A stretch of DNA of 64,000 nucleotides from Amylostereum areolatum (taxonomy: Eukaryota; Basidiomycota; Agaricomycetes; Russulales; Stereaceae), in the NCBI GenBank assembly GCA_012932865.1, contig SAXG01000023.1, positions 375,559 to 439,558 on the forward strand, in the 5' to 3' direction. The translations under genes were made by a program, and so were the position numbers. The notes below the pieces were generated by a model. It was not told where the DNA came from. It ran no database searches and worked only from the letters and a program-made list of their open reading frames with translations. Below are positions 45,580-58,525 of the stretch, in pieces. Each line of letters begins with the position of its first letter. The stretch's first letter is position 1.

Positions 45580-48272
45580 ATGCTCGGTACATTGGGTTTG
45601 GCTATATATTGCGTCGTAACTCTTCTGCTTATTTCCACACCACACGGAGTATTGGCTCAAGATACAGACCTTTCTATTCCACCTAATTGGCAGGTGTGTG
45701 ATGATATCTGCTCTTCATCGTATTCTTGAGTCGCTTACAACTTTCACGACGGATGTAGAAAACGTCTTCACCTCTCACCCGTAGCCAACGCGCAGGGATT
45801 GCTAAGGATGCCATAGGCTTGCTCTTGCCCCAGATCAACGCGTCGATAGGCACCATTTCTGGTGCGTTGCACGACACTGGATTTTTAACATGAGATTTAT
45901 TCACCACTTCTAGCTCCGAGTATGGATCCCGCATCCGCATCAGCGGCTCTCTTTGCGGTGCTCGCATTGAACGACTGGATAAACGGCAACACCGCTTACC
46001 GAGACGTCGTCTTGTCCAGCATCCAAACCTTTGGAAACCTCAATCCGAACTTCCTGAACTCTCCGTACGTACGCCGATTGAGACTACACTCCCTGTATGC
46101 TCATGATTCGTGTTAGAGTGCGCCTCGCCTTGTTCTTCTTTTATATACATGGCTGACAAAAACGATGTCGCTGCCAGACGCATGTCAATAGCGATACTCT
46201 GTGCGCACTGCTCCCGTCGCTCTATCTTCGACGAGTTTTCATGTAGCCCTTGTCCAGCATTTGGGGGCTTACGGCTACCTACGCATACCGCGCGTACAAA
46301 GATCCGACGGCACTCCAGATAGCCGTCGACTGTTGGAATCAAGCAACTCGATACGCGATCCCAGAAAGCCAAGCGCAAAGCCAATCGATCCCAGCGCGTA
46401 ATTTCACGTTCCCGTCTACATGCAGTGGATGTAGGTAAAATTTTGTCAACATCACTGCGACCATCGTGCCTCATGACGGTCATGTTTACAGCTACAGTCG
46501 CGGGCGCAGTGTTTTGGGTAAGCTCCTTGATGAGCTCGAGCGAAAAACTACACAAACCGCATAGTTGACAGACAACGAAGGGGATGACGGGGTGAACGGG
46601 GAGACTGTCGGGTATCTTGATTTCCTGCTCTAACTCCCTGTCGCTAACGCTTGCTTGGCACAGCCCATATCTTGCGTCGGTATCGTTGGCGCTTTTCGTG
46701 TTCGCAGGTGTCTCTGACGCACACTCGGGGCAGGCTTTCAGCATATCTGTTCGAAGCAACCTTTAACAACACGTATGGCATCGCCGCTGAAGCGACAGCC
46801 TCGTTCATTCAAAATCATATGTACAACGGGGACGTGGTCCAAGACTTTTTCAATGTGAAAACATGCGTTGTTACCACCCGGCAGACTATCCCCTCCTATG
46901 ACACCGGGTTTGCCATCGAGGGCCTCGCTTCGTGGGCTAATATCTCTGGAAATGCCACTTGGGGTAATTTGTGAGTCTTATTTCTAATTCGCTATACCGA
47001 AGCTCTCATCTCGTCGTCCCCATGCTAGAACGAAGGAACTCGTTTCGTCTTCGGCGGTATACTCCGTATGGACTGGTCCAGACGGTGTTATCATTGAAGG
47101 TCTATCACTGTCTGTCGTCTTATATCTCGAAGACTGGCTTGACTAACTTGAAATGGCCAACATATCAGTGGCCGGCGAAGGACAGCCTACAGTTTTCGAT
47201 ATCGACAACCTCGAGAACGGGTTCAAAGGTGCGCGTCTTCGGCGAGGTCTCCATGGCACATTCTCATCATTCGTTACATAGCATTCTTTATGCGGGGCCT
47301 TCACGAGGCTTGGTTGCGTATCCCGAACTCGCCTATGTCAAAGTATATCGAGGCCTATATCACCGTGCAGGTTCGTGCGCTCATTTGCATATATGCGCGC
47401 AAGATTTATCTATCTACACACAACCAGTACAACGCTCTCCTCACCATGACTTCAAACGAGAGCCCGGGAAAAGTTTACTATAATTCTAGCTGGACAGGTC
47501 CCGCGCCTTCCGAACTTCATCCATATCCCCAAGTGATTGCGCTGCATCTTCTGAACCCTGCTCTAGATATCTCACAAAGAGATAGGTGGGATCCCATTCA
47601 CTTTCTTTGTCCGTATGTCTTACTCAACCTAAGACCCGTGTTCCCAGTCCCACAGTTCCCAATTCCAGTTCTCCTGTCCCTGTCACTAGTACCGCGGCCA
47701 TCACGACCGCATCTTCGTCTGCGTCCACTCGCCCACTCGGTGATTCCGTTTCTCCGCCGCATATCGGGGTCATCGTGGGAGGGGTCGTTGGTGGAGTCAT
47801 CGTAACACTCGCCCTCGCCGTTTCGTCTCTGTGTTATGTTCGAAAGAGACGCAGAAGATCGTTCGACTCCTTACACAATCATGAAGGCAACCAGGCGGAC
47901 GCCGCGGACGTGGAGCCATTTGTTCCAGAACCCATCAATCCTCCTCCGCGCCTTTTGTACACCCTTCCGAGCGGCATTGTCACGACGAAATTCCGTCGTG
48001 ACAGTATGGAAGGGAGCACGCCCGCGGCACCAGCGCCAACATCGTCGTCTGGACATGCTCCAAGTTCTGGCCTTGCAGCTACAGAGACGACTCAAAGCCA
48101 GCCCACGCAAACGGCGGATAGTTCAGTTGGAGATAGGCCTGTTAATGGGGATGTTTTGGATCCTGATATGGTGCGTAATCTGGTAGCACAGTTTTTGGAA
48201 ACGATGCGCCAGGACCAGGATCAGCTGATTCCGGAGCACGATGACCATGCACCGCCTGCATATGAACGATGA
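45580..48272 (+). CDS. GH76-like membrane protein, paralogue F
   Basis: This is a full-length member. MLGTLGLAIYCVVTLLLI gives a signal peptide cleaved near VLAQ, then DLSIPPNWQ. All exons could be phased: LTRSQRAGIAKDAIG, LALNDWINGNTAY, VNSDTLIWGLTATYAYRAY, TVAGAVFW, VNGETVG, LSAYLFEATFNNTY, GFAIEGLASWANIS, TGPDGVIIE, LENGFK, RGLHEAWLRIP, YITVQ. The transmembrane helix is IGVIVGGVVGGVIVTLALAV, followed by RKRRRR. The tail has VEPFVPEPINPPPR, KFRRDS, MVRNLVAQFLETMR and ends PPAYER. A one-nucleotide exon at 46117 is needed to keep the frame. The DD pair is SD. It is the best-preserved array member together with G and H. Confidence 0.87.
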
Positions 48273-49023
48273 AGCCGATGTGCGCTCCAGGGGTCAGAGC
48301 CGTCACTGGAAGGTCGTTTGGGAAGGATATGCGTGTCTGTAGTCATTTCTGCACTTTTATACCCGCTGTGCTAGCATATACTTTTGAGTTCGGCTGTCTA
48401 CTTGAGACGTACATAGCTACACACTGGTGTATCGTGCACGACGACCAAGGCCACGAGGCACGTGATCGCGCGTCCGCGAGTACCAGCCAGCACTTCCGAC
48501 TCAGTCGACGTTACCAACTTCACTCACCAACGTCAACGTTCACGTCAACACTCAACAATCGTTAACTCCCGCATCCCCGACAAGATACTTTGCCTCTCTT
48601 AAGTTCTACTCAAAAATATCGGGCCGGGGACCCATGACTACCACCCGCACTTCTTCCTCACCTGAAGACTCAATTCAGACTGTCTCTGCATCTCCCCGAT
48701 CATGATCGTTAGGAGCCGTCCTTGGTATCGATGCCAGTGGTGGAAACGGGTACACGTACTTATCAGGGTGCGCCGTCGTTTCTCATCTAAAGACCCCGTC
48801 GATTGCTGATGTTGGACCGTTCTTTTCCTTGATAGATACTTACATGCAGGTTACAATCCAGCACAGATCCAGTATTCACACGAGGTATCTGTCAGGCATC
48901 ACCGACCTGTTCACAAGTCCAACAAGCTCATAAATCCGTCGGTCACTACCACCCCTCCTGCCCCAACCGTGCGCGTGACTGCAGTGGTTGATTCGACGAC
49001 AAGTCTGCCAGAGAAAAACCCCA
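48273..49023. other. Intergenic region between paralogues F and G
   Basis: A 750-bp gap. A short reading near 48690-48760 (GAVLGIDASGG) faintly recalls the GAVVGGVxGG membrane helix of the array and could be a remnant, but the match is too weak to call. No other gene was seen. Confidence 0.35.
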
Positions 49024-51719
49024 ATGGTCTTCACTTGCGACTCCCTCGGTTTCTTTCTGTTATGGACATCGACGGCAACCATCCTTTACTCTAGAGGCGT
49101 GAAGGCTCAAGACTTCTCGGTACCTTCCGGCTGGACGGTGTGTCGTGCAGTTTTCTCTCTTTTATTTATTTAATGAAGCTCGTACTGATGGATGGATAGA
49201 ATCACACTTCTTCTGCCGGACCTGGACAACGTGCTCAGCTCGCGAGTGATGCCATTGGGCTACTAACTCCGCGAATCGACTCGACGAAGGGCGTCATTCC
49301 AGGTGCGTTTTCAGTTTACCATTAGCAGAATCGAAGCCAACGAAGTCGCAGATATATCGAGCCCGTCTGAGGCCGCGGCCTTCCTATCCATCCTCGCGCT
49401 GAATGACTGGATAAGCGGGAACACTACATATCAAACTACCGTACAATCGAGCATACAGACGTACGAAAGTCGCAACCCAAATTTCGTCACACAACCGTGA
49501 GGCCGTCCCTACAGTATCACTGGTTGAAGTTCGAGTGTCGCTCACGTCTTTCTCCCACAGGGTGCGTTCCACACTTATCATTCCACTGGGAAGCTGCTCA
49601 CAGGTTTCGTTTCCAGGACGCTCTCAACAGTGATACGATGTACGTCCAATCTCATTGGGGCGCTTTCCGCGATTGACCCACCCTTTCAGCATATGGGGCA
49701 TCACAGCCTACTACGCTTACCGCGCGTACAGAGATCAAGTTTTCCTTCAGTTGGCGACCGAGGCATGGGCACATGCGTCCCAGTACACGATTACGGAGGC
49801 TCAGGCGGCTAACGGCTCCCATCCCTTGCGCAACGTTACATTCCCGTCCACATGCAGCGGATGTGAGTGATTAACCTTTCCTCTTTGACCATACATTGAC
49901 TGGAGCATGCAGTCACCGTTGCCGGCGGGATATTTTGGGTGAGGATCATGCTTTTGATCGTCCGTCCGTCCGTCCGTCTGACCGGTGGTACAGAAAGCGG
50001 ACGCGCTGTCGGACACGGGGGTTAACGGAGAAACTATTGGGTGCGTATCTATCCTCGTCTTTGTCGATGTTGCATAGGAGCTTATACTCTCGGTCCCCGC
50101 ATTCGCAGACCCTTCTTAGCGTAAGCGCTTGTTTCAGCATCTTGAGCCCCCGAAGGTTACTCTCGCAAATAGGCTCTCCGCCTACCTATTCGAAGCGGCA
50201 CCGGACCCAAAGTACAACACTTCGGCAGAACTGTCCGCGGCCTTTATCCGCAACCATCTGTACGACGGGATCACCATCGGCGACACGTTCAATGTCCAGG
50301 GGTGTGGAAGTAACAACGTCGTAGTCACGTACAACTCGGGGTTCGCCATCGAAGGGTTTGCCGTGTGGGGGAACGTGTCGAGGAATGTGGAGTGGAGCAA
50401 CCTGTGAGTGCTACTTCGTCTGGCCATGCGTTCGACCGTTCCCTGATGCAGAACGTGCTCCAGTACGTCGAATTTGGTCGCGACAACTGTACCTTTCCCG
50501 ACGTGGACTGCCTCGGACGGTATCATCATCGAAGGTGAGCATATATGCCCTCAAACTTAGTTTATGCGATTCAAAGAACGTCCGCCCAGCTGCCCGTGAC
50601 GCAAAAAAGAACTTGGAGCCCGACGACATTACCAATGGTTTCAAAGGCGAGGGCGTTTTCTATTCTTATGTATTTCATCCGCTGATGGTATCGACACTCT
50701 CCGTCAGGTTTCTTTATGCGGGGTCTGCATGAGGCGTGGTGGCGCAGTGACCCCAATTCTGGAATGGCCAAGCTGATCGAAAGCTTCATCACGGTCCAGG
50801 TTCGTCTCTTGCGTCGCTCGAGCTGCCCCGGCTGGCGTAGCTTACCATGCATGGCATCCCAGTTCAATGCTCTCATTCACCTCGCCTCGACCTCGGCGCC
50901 TGAAAACGTGTATTCTCCCAGCTGGAACGGGCCCGCGATCACCAATTTCTCGGCGTATTCTGAAGTCACGGCGCTCCAAGTACTCAATCCCGCTCTTGGT
51001 CTGTCGCTTGCGGGGAACAACAGTACCAATGGGTATGTTCAGATCTTTGACTTTTCCGTGCTCTCGACTGACTGCTGGCTTGTTTTTATAGTACAGCAAC
51101 CGGACCTGGCGCAGCTCCCTCGGCGACGTCGTCCGCGGGCGGTGCCAACCCTTCCTCCCCGCATACCGGAGCGATCGTGGGAGGGGTCATCGGCAGCTTG
51201 TTTGGCCTGCTTTTCGTGTTTGGCCTGGTATTATTGTTGATTCGTCACCGTCATCGTAAGAGGCCCGTCCTCCCTGGCGAGGCCTCACGCAGACAACCAA
51301 GCGCACTTACCATCGAGCCGTTCATGTCCGAAGCATATACGCGTCCACCGCATATCCTGCCGATATCCCTCGTGCTCCCGAATGGCACGATCACGACGAA
51401 GTTTCAGCGCGAGGTTGCGCGCCCGTGGCGCGGTCGCCAATCTGAGGCAGGCTTTTCCGCGACCGGACAAGCAAACAGCAGCGTTTCGCACCCGGCGGAT
51501 TCTGGCTCTACCCCCCCTACTTCGCGTGGATCTACGAGTCCTACCAGTGCTGGTAACTCAAGCGGTGGCCGTTTGAGGACGCGGGGACGGGCTGTGACTA
51601 GCGGGGTCCCTTCGTTGGTGCGGGAGCTGGTGGACGGTATCTTCGCACAGATCGATGCGCGGGCGCGGGACTCGCAGGAGAGATCTGAAGGTGTTCCCCC
51701 GCCGACGTACGTGCAATGA
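49024..51719 (+). CDS. GH76-like membrane protein, paralogue G
   Basis: This is a full-length member. MVFTCDSLGFFLLWTSTATI leads to VKAQ and DFSVPSGWT. Exons carry GPGQRAQLASDAIGLL, LALNDWISGNTTY, LNSDTIIWGITAYYAYRAY, VNGETIG, LSAYLFEAAPDPKY, GFAIEGFAVWGNVS, DGIIIE, TNGFK, RGLHEAWWRSDP and FITVQ. The transmembrane helix is GAIVGGVIGSLFGLLFVFG, followed by RHRHRKR. The tail has IEPFMSEAY, TTKFQRE, LVRELVDGIFAQI and ends PPTYVQ. The one-nucleotide exon at 49561 (between introns of 64 and 55 nt) is required. The intron after TNGFK uses a GC donor at 50647. The catalytic pair is SD. Confidence 0.88.
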
Positions 51720-52276
51720 GATGTCAGCGGTTCGAAAGGTCTTTGGGATGCGGGATGCGAGGTGTACTGTAATTGACAATGTACTATGTATGTAATTCCG
51801 TCTGCGAAAATGTCGCTCTGTTCAATTGCGTCCCTGTGAGAAGCAAGGTGCTCGGCCGGCGCTTAGCGCTTGTGAAATGGAAATGTGTTACGTTCCTCTC
51901 CCGGCGCCGCTCCGACCTTCATGATCTTTGCTCAATGCTCATCATACTTACTTGCACTCACTCCTCGTATCAGCGCAACGCTGTATATATGACCTCCAGA
52001 AATTTTCGACGAGTACTCCAAGACTACCGTTTTACTCCATGTTCCGTCTCGGAGGCTGGACCAGCTCTCATGGCACGATCAGGACTCAGGAAGCTCCCAC
52101 TCGAGCCCTGACCTCATTTTGCCGGAAGTCCTCGTTAACCGAAATACAAAAGTAACGGGCGTCGACTTCGCACATTTCTTCCCTTCACCCCCCGTTGTGG
52201 ATGCGGGCTTTTCGTTGCTTTCTTCCCTGTTCACTTGGTGAAGCTCGGAACCCGCGCGTTCTTTCCCTGTTTCCAT
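51720..52276. other. Intergenic region between paralogues G and H
   Basis: The presumed 3' end of G and promoter of H. TATATATG at about 51987 and a pyrimidine-rich stretch (52215-52270) before the H start are the only notable features. Confidence 0.4.
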
Positions 52277-54981
52277 GATTACTTTCTTGTCTCTTGGCCT
52301 CGTCAGTCTTTTTTGGGTTTCCTTGGTGGGAGCACAGGGTTTCTCGGTGCCTTCGGGCTGGCGAGTACGTGGCCATGTTTTTCTCTGCGCACCGTTTGAG
52401 AGCTGACGACTCTGGGGATAGAAACCGACATCCCGTTTGTCCCGGGTAGAACGTGCCAACCTCGCACAGGCAGCCATCGATGCTCTCACCCCGCTCATTA
52501 ACCCTTCGTCGGGGACCATCGACGGTGAGTTATTCAGTCATTTTATCAACATTTTAGCTCTCCCAATAACCCTCGTCATTCGACCCCGCTCTCGTATTGG
52601 AAACCTTACTGACGATTCACCCACTACCACCACGTCCCTCGCTCCGTAGGTCTCGGACACTCTCAGTCGGCCAGCCTCATTTCAGTCCTTGCACTTCATG
52701 ATACATATTCGGGCAACAACACGAACGAGGACACCGCCTCCAATAACCTCCAGATTTTCTTGCGCAATAATCCGGACTTCTACGCCTCACCGTGAGCTCT
52801 GCATCATTTCGTCCGTATCCGCCGCGTACTCATCTTTCGCGAAGGGTTAGTTATTTCCCTGCATATCCAATAATGACTTTTCTCTGACCTCCCCCGCTCC
52901 AAGCCTGTGAGCAGCGACAACCTGTGAGCGAAACTATCTTCCTGCGCATTCGTGGATGCTCATCAACTTTGTAGAATATGGGGTCTCGCTGCCTACTACA
53001 CATATCGCGCATACAAGCAGCAGTTTCTCTTGGACATCGCCACAAGCGTTTGGGACCATGCTTCTCAATATCAAATAACCCCGGCGCAAGCGGCGAATGG
53101 CTCTCACCCACAGCGGACTGTAACTTTCCCCTCCTCCTGTAACGGATGTGAGTCGTTCGTTCGCCTGAAGCATCACACGGTTCTAACTTGACTCTCCTTT
53201 AGCTACCAATGCGGGTGCGGTTTTCTGGGTAAGTGTCGTCGTTCCTCTACGCGGATATAGACTTATTCGTTTCGATCGATTTCCAGCAAGTTAGCAACAC
53301 TACAAACCTCGGGACCAACGGAGAGACTATGGGGTGTGTTCGCCGTTACTATAGGTTATCTTTCGACTCACGCTCGCATATAGACCCTTCCTGGCGTGCG
53401 TAGACCGTTCCCACCCCATGTGCCTTCCCCTGACTTCCCACCTTATCAAGTCTATCTGCTTACCTCTACGAAGCAACACTCGACTCCAAGTATTCCGTCG
53501 CTGCAGAGCTGTCAGCGAAATACATTGAAACCCACCTGTACAACGGCACCATCATCACTGACGCGTTCAACGTCGGCACCTGCGTTTCGCCCACGAACGA
53601 TGCTGTCTTGACGTACAATTCCGGTTTCGCCATCGAGGGCTTCTCCGTGTGGGCCAATATCACGAAGAGTTCCGAATGGAATGCTTTGTACGTGGGATGT
53701 GGTGATGCCTAATTGTTCTTAGTGCTAACCTTGGGCTGTTTTCGAACAGTACGGACAACCTTGTGGCCTCGACGATCAAGTTTTCTGGTTGGACGGGGAA
53801 CGATGGGATAAACTTCGAGGGTACGTGGACGGTTGCGAGTAGCTGATAGGTCCGCTGACACTTGGTTGTAGAGGCGGGAACGCCAACAAATCCGGACATA
53901 GACAACTTCGCTAGTGGCCTCAAAGGTACGACTTTTGTTTGTCTGTTCTGCGCTAGGATCGACGCTGACCGTTGCCTTCCAGCGCTCTTTGTGCGAGGCT
54001 TACACGAAGCGTGGGCTCGTTCTGACAACTCATCAGGGCGTGCTACGCTGATCTCAAGCTACATTACCGTGCAGGTCCGTAATGATCTCTATCTGTGTTT
54101 TTGGTTGCTCACCACAAGCACAGATGAATGCTCTATTGAACCTCGCGACCGCCCCAGGAAGCAATAATTACTCTTCGAACTGGATCGGTCCACCTGTCAC
54201 CGTTGTCCACCCGTGGGGTCAAATTGCCGCTCTTGACGTCCTCAACCCCTCGTTCGACATCCTTGTAAACCCTGCCAACAGCAGCTCCAGCGGGTACGCG
54301 TTCTTGCCTCTGTCCTCCCCCAGTTTATCTTATAATCCCGTTTCCACCAGGAACTCGTCCTCCACCTCTACGTCAACTGGAGGTTCGTCATCCTCGGCAA
54401 GTTCATCCTCATCCAACACCGGGGCCATCGTGGGCGGTGTGGTTGGCGGGGTCGCCGGCCTTGCCCTGATCGTGGGCGCGGTGTTCTTCTTCCTCCGGCT
54501 TCGTCGTTACGAAAGGAGGAATGCGCCGATACTGGACATGGCCCAACGGGACGCTGGCGGTGGGACGCTCTTCTTCGGGCACACCGAAACCTCGCATCTT
54601 GTCCATCCCTCGGTCACGGCGATCGAGCCCTTCACGCAGCCGTCCAACGACCCGCAGTACGTCACCCTCGCGGGGACACGCGCGGGACCGGGAAAGCGAC
54701 AACAGGCGTGGAATGGGTCGCAGGTTAATGTGCAGCCGTATACACCACAGGACCAGTCGCCCTCCTCCTCATCGTCCCCAATGTCGCCTCCGGTGCCCGA
54801 GGCACGCGCGTCGACCCTTGCGCCCGAAGATCCGGCAAGCAGTGATCAACATGGAGCACGCGGTGAGTCGGTGGATATCAATACGATATCAGGGATGGTG
54901 AGGCGGCTGAACGGCATGCTGGCACGGCTGCAGTCGAACGGGCAGCTCGTCGAGGAGGCGCCGCCGCGGTACGAAGGCTGA
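52277..54981 (+). CDS. GH76-like membrane protein, paralogue H
   Basis: This is a full-length member. MITFLSLGLVSLFWVSLVGA is the signal peptide, then QGFSVPSGWR. Exons carry LSRVERANLAQAAIDAL, VLALHDTYSGNN, VSSDNLIWGLAAYYTYRAY, NAGAVFW, NGETMG, LSAYLYEATLDSKY, GFAIEGFSVWANI, LKALFVRGLHEAWARS and YITVQ. The linker is Ser-rich. The transmembrane helix is GAIVGGVVGGVAGLALIVG, followed by RLRRYERR. The tail has IEPFTQPSN, MVRRLNGMLARLQ and ends PPRYEG. A one-nucleotide exon at 52845 is required for phase. The catalytic pair is SD (SSDN). Confidence 0.86.
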
Positions 54982-56047
54982 TGTGGTTAGGTGTTACATA
55001 TTTCTATTTTTTTTGCTGTCGGGTCCGTATACTATCGTTCCATTTGTAGTTCAATCGCATATACCTTTCCGTATTCACTTTCCTTCGTACATACATACCC
55101 ATTGCTTGGCCCCCGACGACTGGAATGGTGTCGATGCTTGCTACATATCTATGATATCTATCGTATCGGTTCGCTTGTCGCTCGTTTTCGGTGTCGCAAC
55201 CATCTCCACCACCACAAACTACCCCCCCTTGGCCATCCCCACTTTGAATACACACTATACTACGTACTTCGGTTGACTAGTACGTATTTGTGCCCCTCCT
55301 ACACTTGATATTTGGTACTCCACCGTGTTGGGCCTAGGAGAGATCTATGTCGCGCTGGCGGGGATGTCCGGCGCCAACCGGCGATGGGTAAGTTTTGGGT
55401 AAGTTGAAGCTCATGCGGTACGTAGTCATTCGTCTGCTCAACTGTCGTTCAAGTCCATCTCATTATTCATGTAGGCTGCTCGTGCCATCCTCGAGCCCGA
55501 TATGCATCCCTGGACTCCGTCGGGGTCAGATGTTATCCAACCGTTCCTCAATGACAGTGTTCGCGCACACAAGGCGCACAAGTTACGTGCGGCGTTCGCT
55601 CCGAGCACAACGGCGACAGACGGCGACCGTCATGATGAAGCCTATCTACATACCAGTTCGTTTTTTTCATCCAATGGCTCTATTGATTAGCGTGCGTATT
55701 GATCAACAATCGTTGTCATCCTACATAAACAGCGCTTCGTATCCTGGCAGAGACTAAACTTGGTCGCACATCTCAAAATGCCACTGAACTAACAGGCCAA
55801 ATCCTTCGTTCCATACATGGGCATATGCTTCGTAGCAACAACGGGTGCTTCCAGGCGCTTCCACGGTACGCTAGAGGAGTCGTTTCATCATGATTCTGCC
55901 AGGTAAAAGCCATATGTACTACTCGTGCCAGCGGCGCCTCGACTGTCCCTTCCACTGCCAATCCTTTCTTCGTGCAACCCTGGAGCAATGCGTTTCCCGG
56001 TTTTTGGTAGAAGCGAGAACTCGTCCCCCTCCGCCCCTCGGAAGTGC
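54982..56047. other. Intergenic region between paralogues H and I
   Basis: A 1.07-kb gap. A 62-codon frame at 55502-55690 (starting MHPWTPSGSD) has protein-like composition and follows a gtag acceptor-like site, but no family or flanking exons could be identified. Confidence 0.35.
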
Positions 56048-57399
56048 ATGGCCGTTCTGTTTGGCATAACCAGCCTCCCGCTCGCGCTCGCGACGGATCC
56101 AAACTTTTCGATTCCAAGTGGATGGAGGGTGCGTACCCCAATATGTCGATCCAAGAAACAGCTCCTTTGAGGTTCTTTCAGGATCCCACCTCGAATCTGA
56201 CACGTGAGGATCGCGCAAAGTTAGCGGGCGATGCAGCGTCTGCTGTATTACCCTATTTCAATTCGACCTGGGGCAGCTTTGACGGTAGCTATCGATCCGT
56301 CTGTGCTGTGAATAATGACCCAGTTTTGACCCACGACGTTCCAGGGCTCGACAGTGGGCAGGACGCGAGCATCTTCGCCGTTCTTGCCAAGCACGATCTC
56401 TTCAACAATAAAACGGACTATAGAGACGTTGTCACGATAAATCTCCAGCGGTACCAAAATGGCTACCCGGGTTTCTATACAACCTATAATGCTCCACCGT
56501 GCGTATTAGTTCTTGCTGTGAATGATGTTGGAACGATAAACTGATATTAGCCTGGGTCATCCAGGATCGTATGTCCGATGCTCGACTGCGACATTACGAA
56601 GATACTGATACTAAAAATGCATTCGACAACGGACTAACAGCGATAGCGTGTACGTAGAAAATACTGTCATCGTCAGTTGTAGCTCATCAGATGTACCCTT
56701 CACAGATATTTCGGACTTGTAGCGTTCTACTGCTACCGCGCCTACGGTGATCAGTACTTCCTTAACATCGCCACGAGTGTCTGGGAGCAGACTACTAAAT
56801 ACGCCGTGACTGAGGCGAACGCAGCCAGCAGGACGCACCCCTTGCGGAATGTCACGTTGAAGTCTGAGTGTAGGAATGGTAATGTTTTTCCTCTGAATTT
56901 CGTCAGCGGCTGATGCTATGGTTCACGCAAGCGACCACAGCGGGGGCAGTATTCTATGTGAGCCTATGGTCATCTCCGCTTTTTATTCAGGCTGATCTGG
57001 AATATGTGGATGTCATTGACGGCGAGACGCAGAACGGAAGCCCATCCTTCGCCATTGAACCCTTCCCTGCCAGGCTGTCTTGGGAACTGCCTCGCGCTCC
57101 TCCGATGCAGGATAGTCACGAAAAGTATCAAATTGAGCAAGCGAGGCAAGAAGCCGCTCCTGGCATGTCTACAAGTTCGCCATCAGTCTTCGGGACCGTC
57201 TCTCGAGCCGCCCCCAAACCACCAGGTCGCAACACCAGGCGCAGAAGAAGGTCCAAGTAACGGAGAACGGGTCAATGTACCAGAATTCATGAGGTTGTTG
57301 TCGCAGCTCAGCGGGGTTTGGAACATGCAGATGCGGCCTCAAGCTCAGGCTAGGGTCGACGGGGAAGCTCCGCCGGAGTATTCTAGTGGTGAAATATGA
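56048..57399 (+). pseudogene. GH76-like paralogue I with a large internal deletion
   Basis: The start MAVLFGITSLPLALA with DPNFSIPSGWR is normal, and LTREDRAKLAGDA, VLAKHDLFNN and YFGLVAFYCYRAYGDQYF follow. An upstream ATG at 55991 is also possible. The reading then reaches VIDGETQNG and jumps directly to FAIEPFPARLSW, the cytoplasmic tail. The LSAYLxEAT, RGLHEAW and FITVQ blocks and the transmembrane helix are all missing, about 1.2 kb compared with J. The tail keeps the helix FMRLLSQLSGVW and ends PPEYSSGEI. The NSDS exon near 56636-56649 lacks a proper acceptor. Any product would be soluble and truncated. Confidence 0.7.
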
Positions 57400-58525
57400 G
57401 GGTGTACGTTTCGTGCGGTATTCTTTTACATGCCCTCAGTGTTTATACTAGTCTATTTGACCTGGAGGGCATTCAACATTCATCATTTCATCATACATAA
57501 AAAACCTCGCTTGTCATTCCAAGTTGGAACACAGCTTGGGAGCTGGCGTGAGTAGCGTGGCGTGCGGGTGAGCGTGCTTGACACGAGATAAGAACCTTTG
57601 ACGAGGGCGACGAAGGGAGGAAGCGGGTGGTTCGGTTGTCCGTCACCATGTCCAGGCACGAAGCTAATAGCTTCTGATCCTAACACGACCAAACATGCAG
57701 CTCGTAACTCAGTAGGGGCTTCAACGTTTCAACGTTTCAACCCGCGTCATGGTGGCACCTCAGGTGCACGTCCATGGAGAAATTTCGATGTTCTCGTATT
57801 TCCATTCCTATGGTATCCTACTCCTTCGTTTCCCTGGAGAGGCTTGATCTGATTCTCGTTGCGTTCATTGATATTGTTATTTCGAGGTGCCCTTCGACTT
57901 GAACCCCTGCACACAAACACATACCCAACATGCGCTTGACGTTCCGTGCGCGGTATGCATACTTACAGGCCCGACGGAATCAGACTGGCACTGTCGCAGA
58001 ATGTTCGACCGAGTTGCACGCCGGCGAGCGGAGCTCGATCTGTAGTTTGTCGGGCCGGCGCCAAACGTCTTCCTTTGTCCTCCGACCGTCAACGTTGGTT
58101 TCGAACACCCCGATGATTCTCCCAGGCTGTCATTCCATCTACACCACCGCGACACTGGTATATGCGGAGCACCAAAAACAACAAGCAAGATAACTTTTAC
58201 GCTTTTCCGACGGGTCACGGCGGCCTGGTTTTGTTCCCCACCTATGCGCCAGTAAAGTTGCGCATGAATCGACCGTACTAGTGCGTCACGTATTGCAGCA
58301 GGGAAAGACGTGTAGCGCTCATAACATCGACTGTGATTGGCATCACCTCAAGCTTTACCCAGCGCCATCTTCTCATAAATTCACTACAGAGCGCGCTCCC
58401 CCGAAGCCTCCGTTGCCGTTTAAAAGACTGGCTGTCCATGGCGCAGCTCCTCCCCTCCCCTCCCCTCGCCGCGGTCCTCACAAATCACGTTCAGGCGCCT
58501 TATCCTCAGTGCGGCTGGAAGATCG
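57400..58525. other. Intergenic region between paralogues I and J
   Basis: A 1.1-kb gap with no recognisable gene. A short direct repeat (caacgtttcaacgtttcaac) is at 57721-57741, and a CCCCTCCCCTCCCCTC tract is at 58448-58465 in the J promoter. Confidence 0.4.

Noticed and set aside
48690..48770. Short GAVLGIDASGG reading like a membrane helix of the array
   Set aside because: Only about eleven residues, interrupted by stops in the same frame, with no neighbouring blocks. It is too weak to call a relic.
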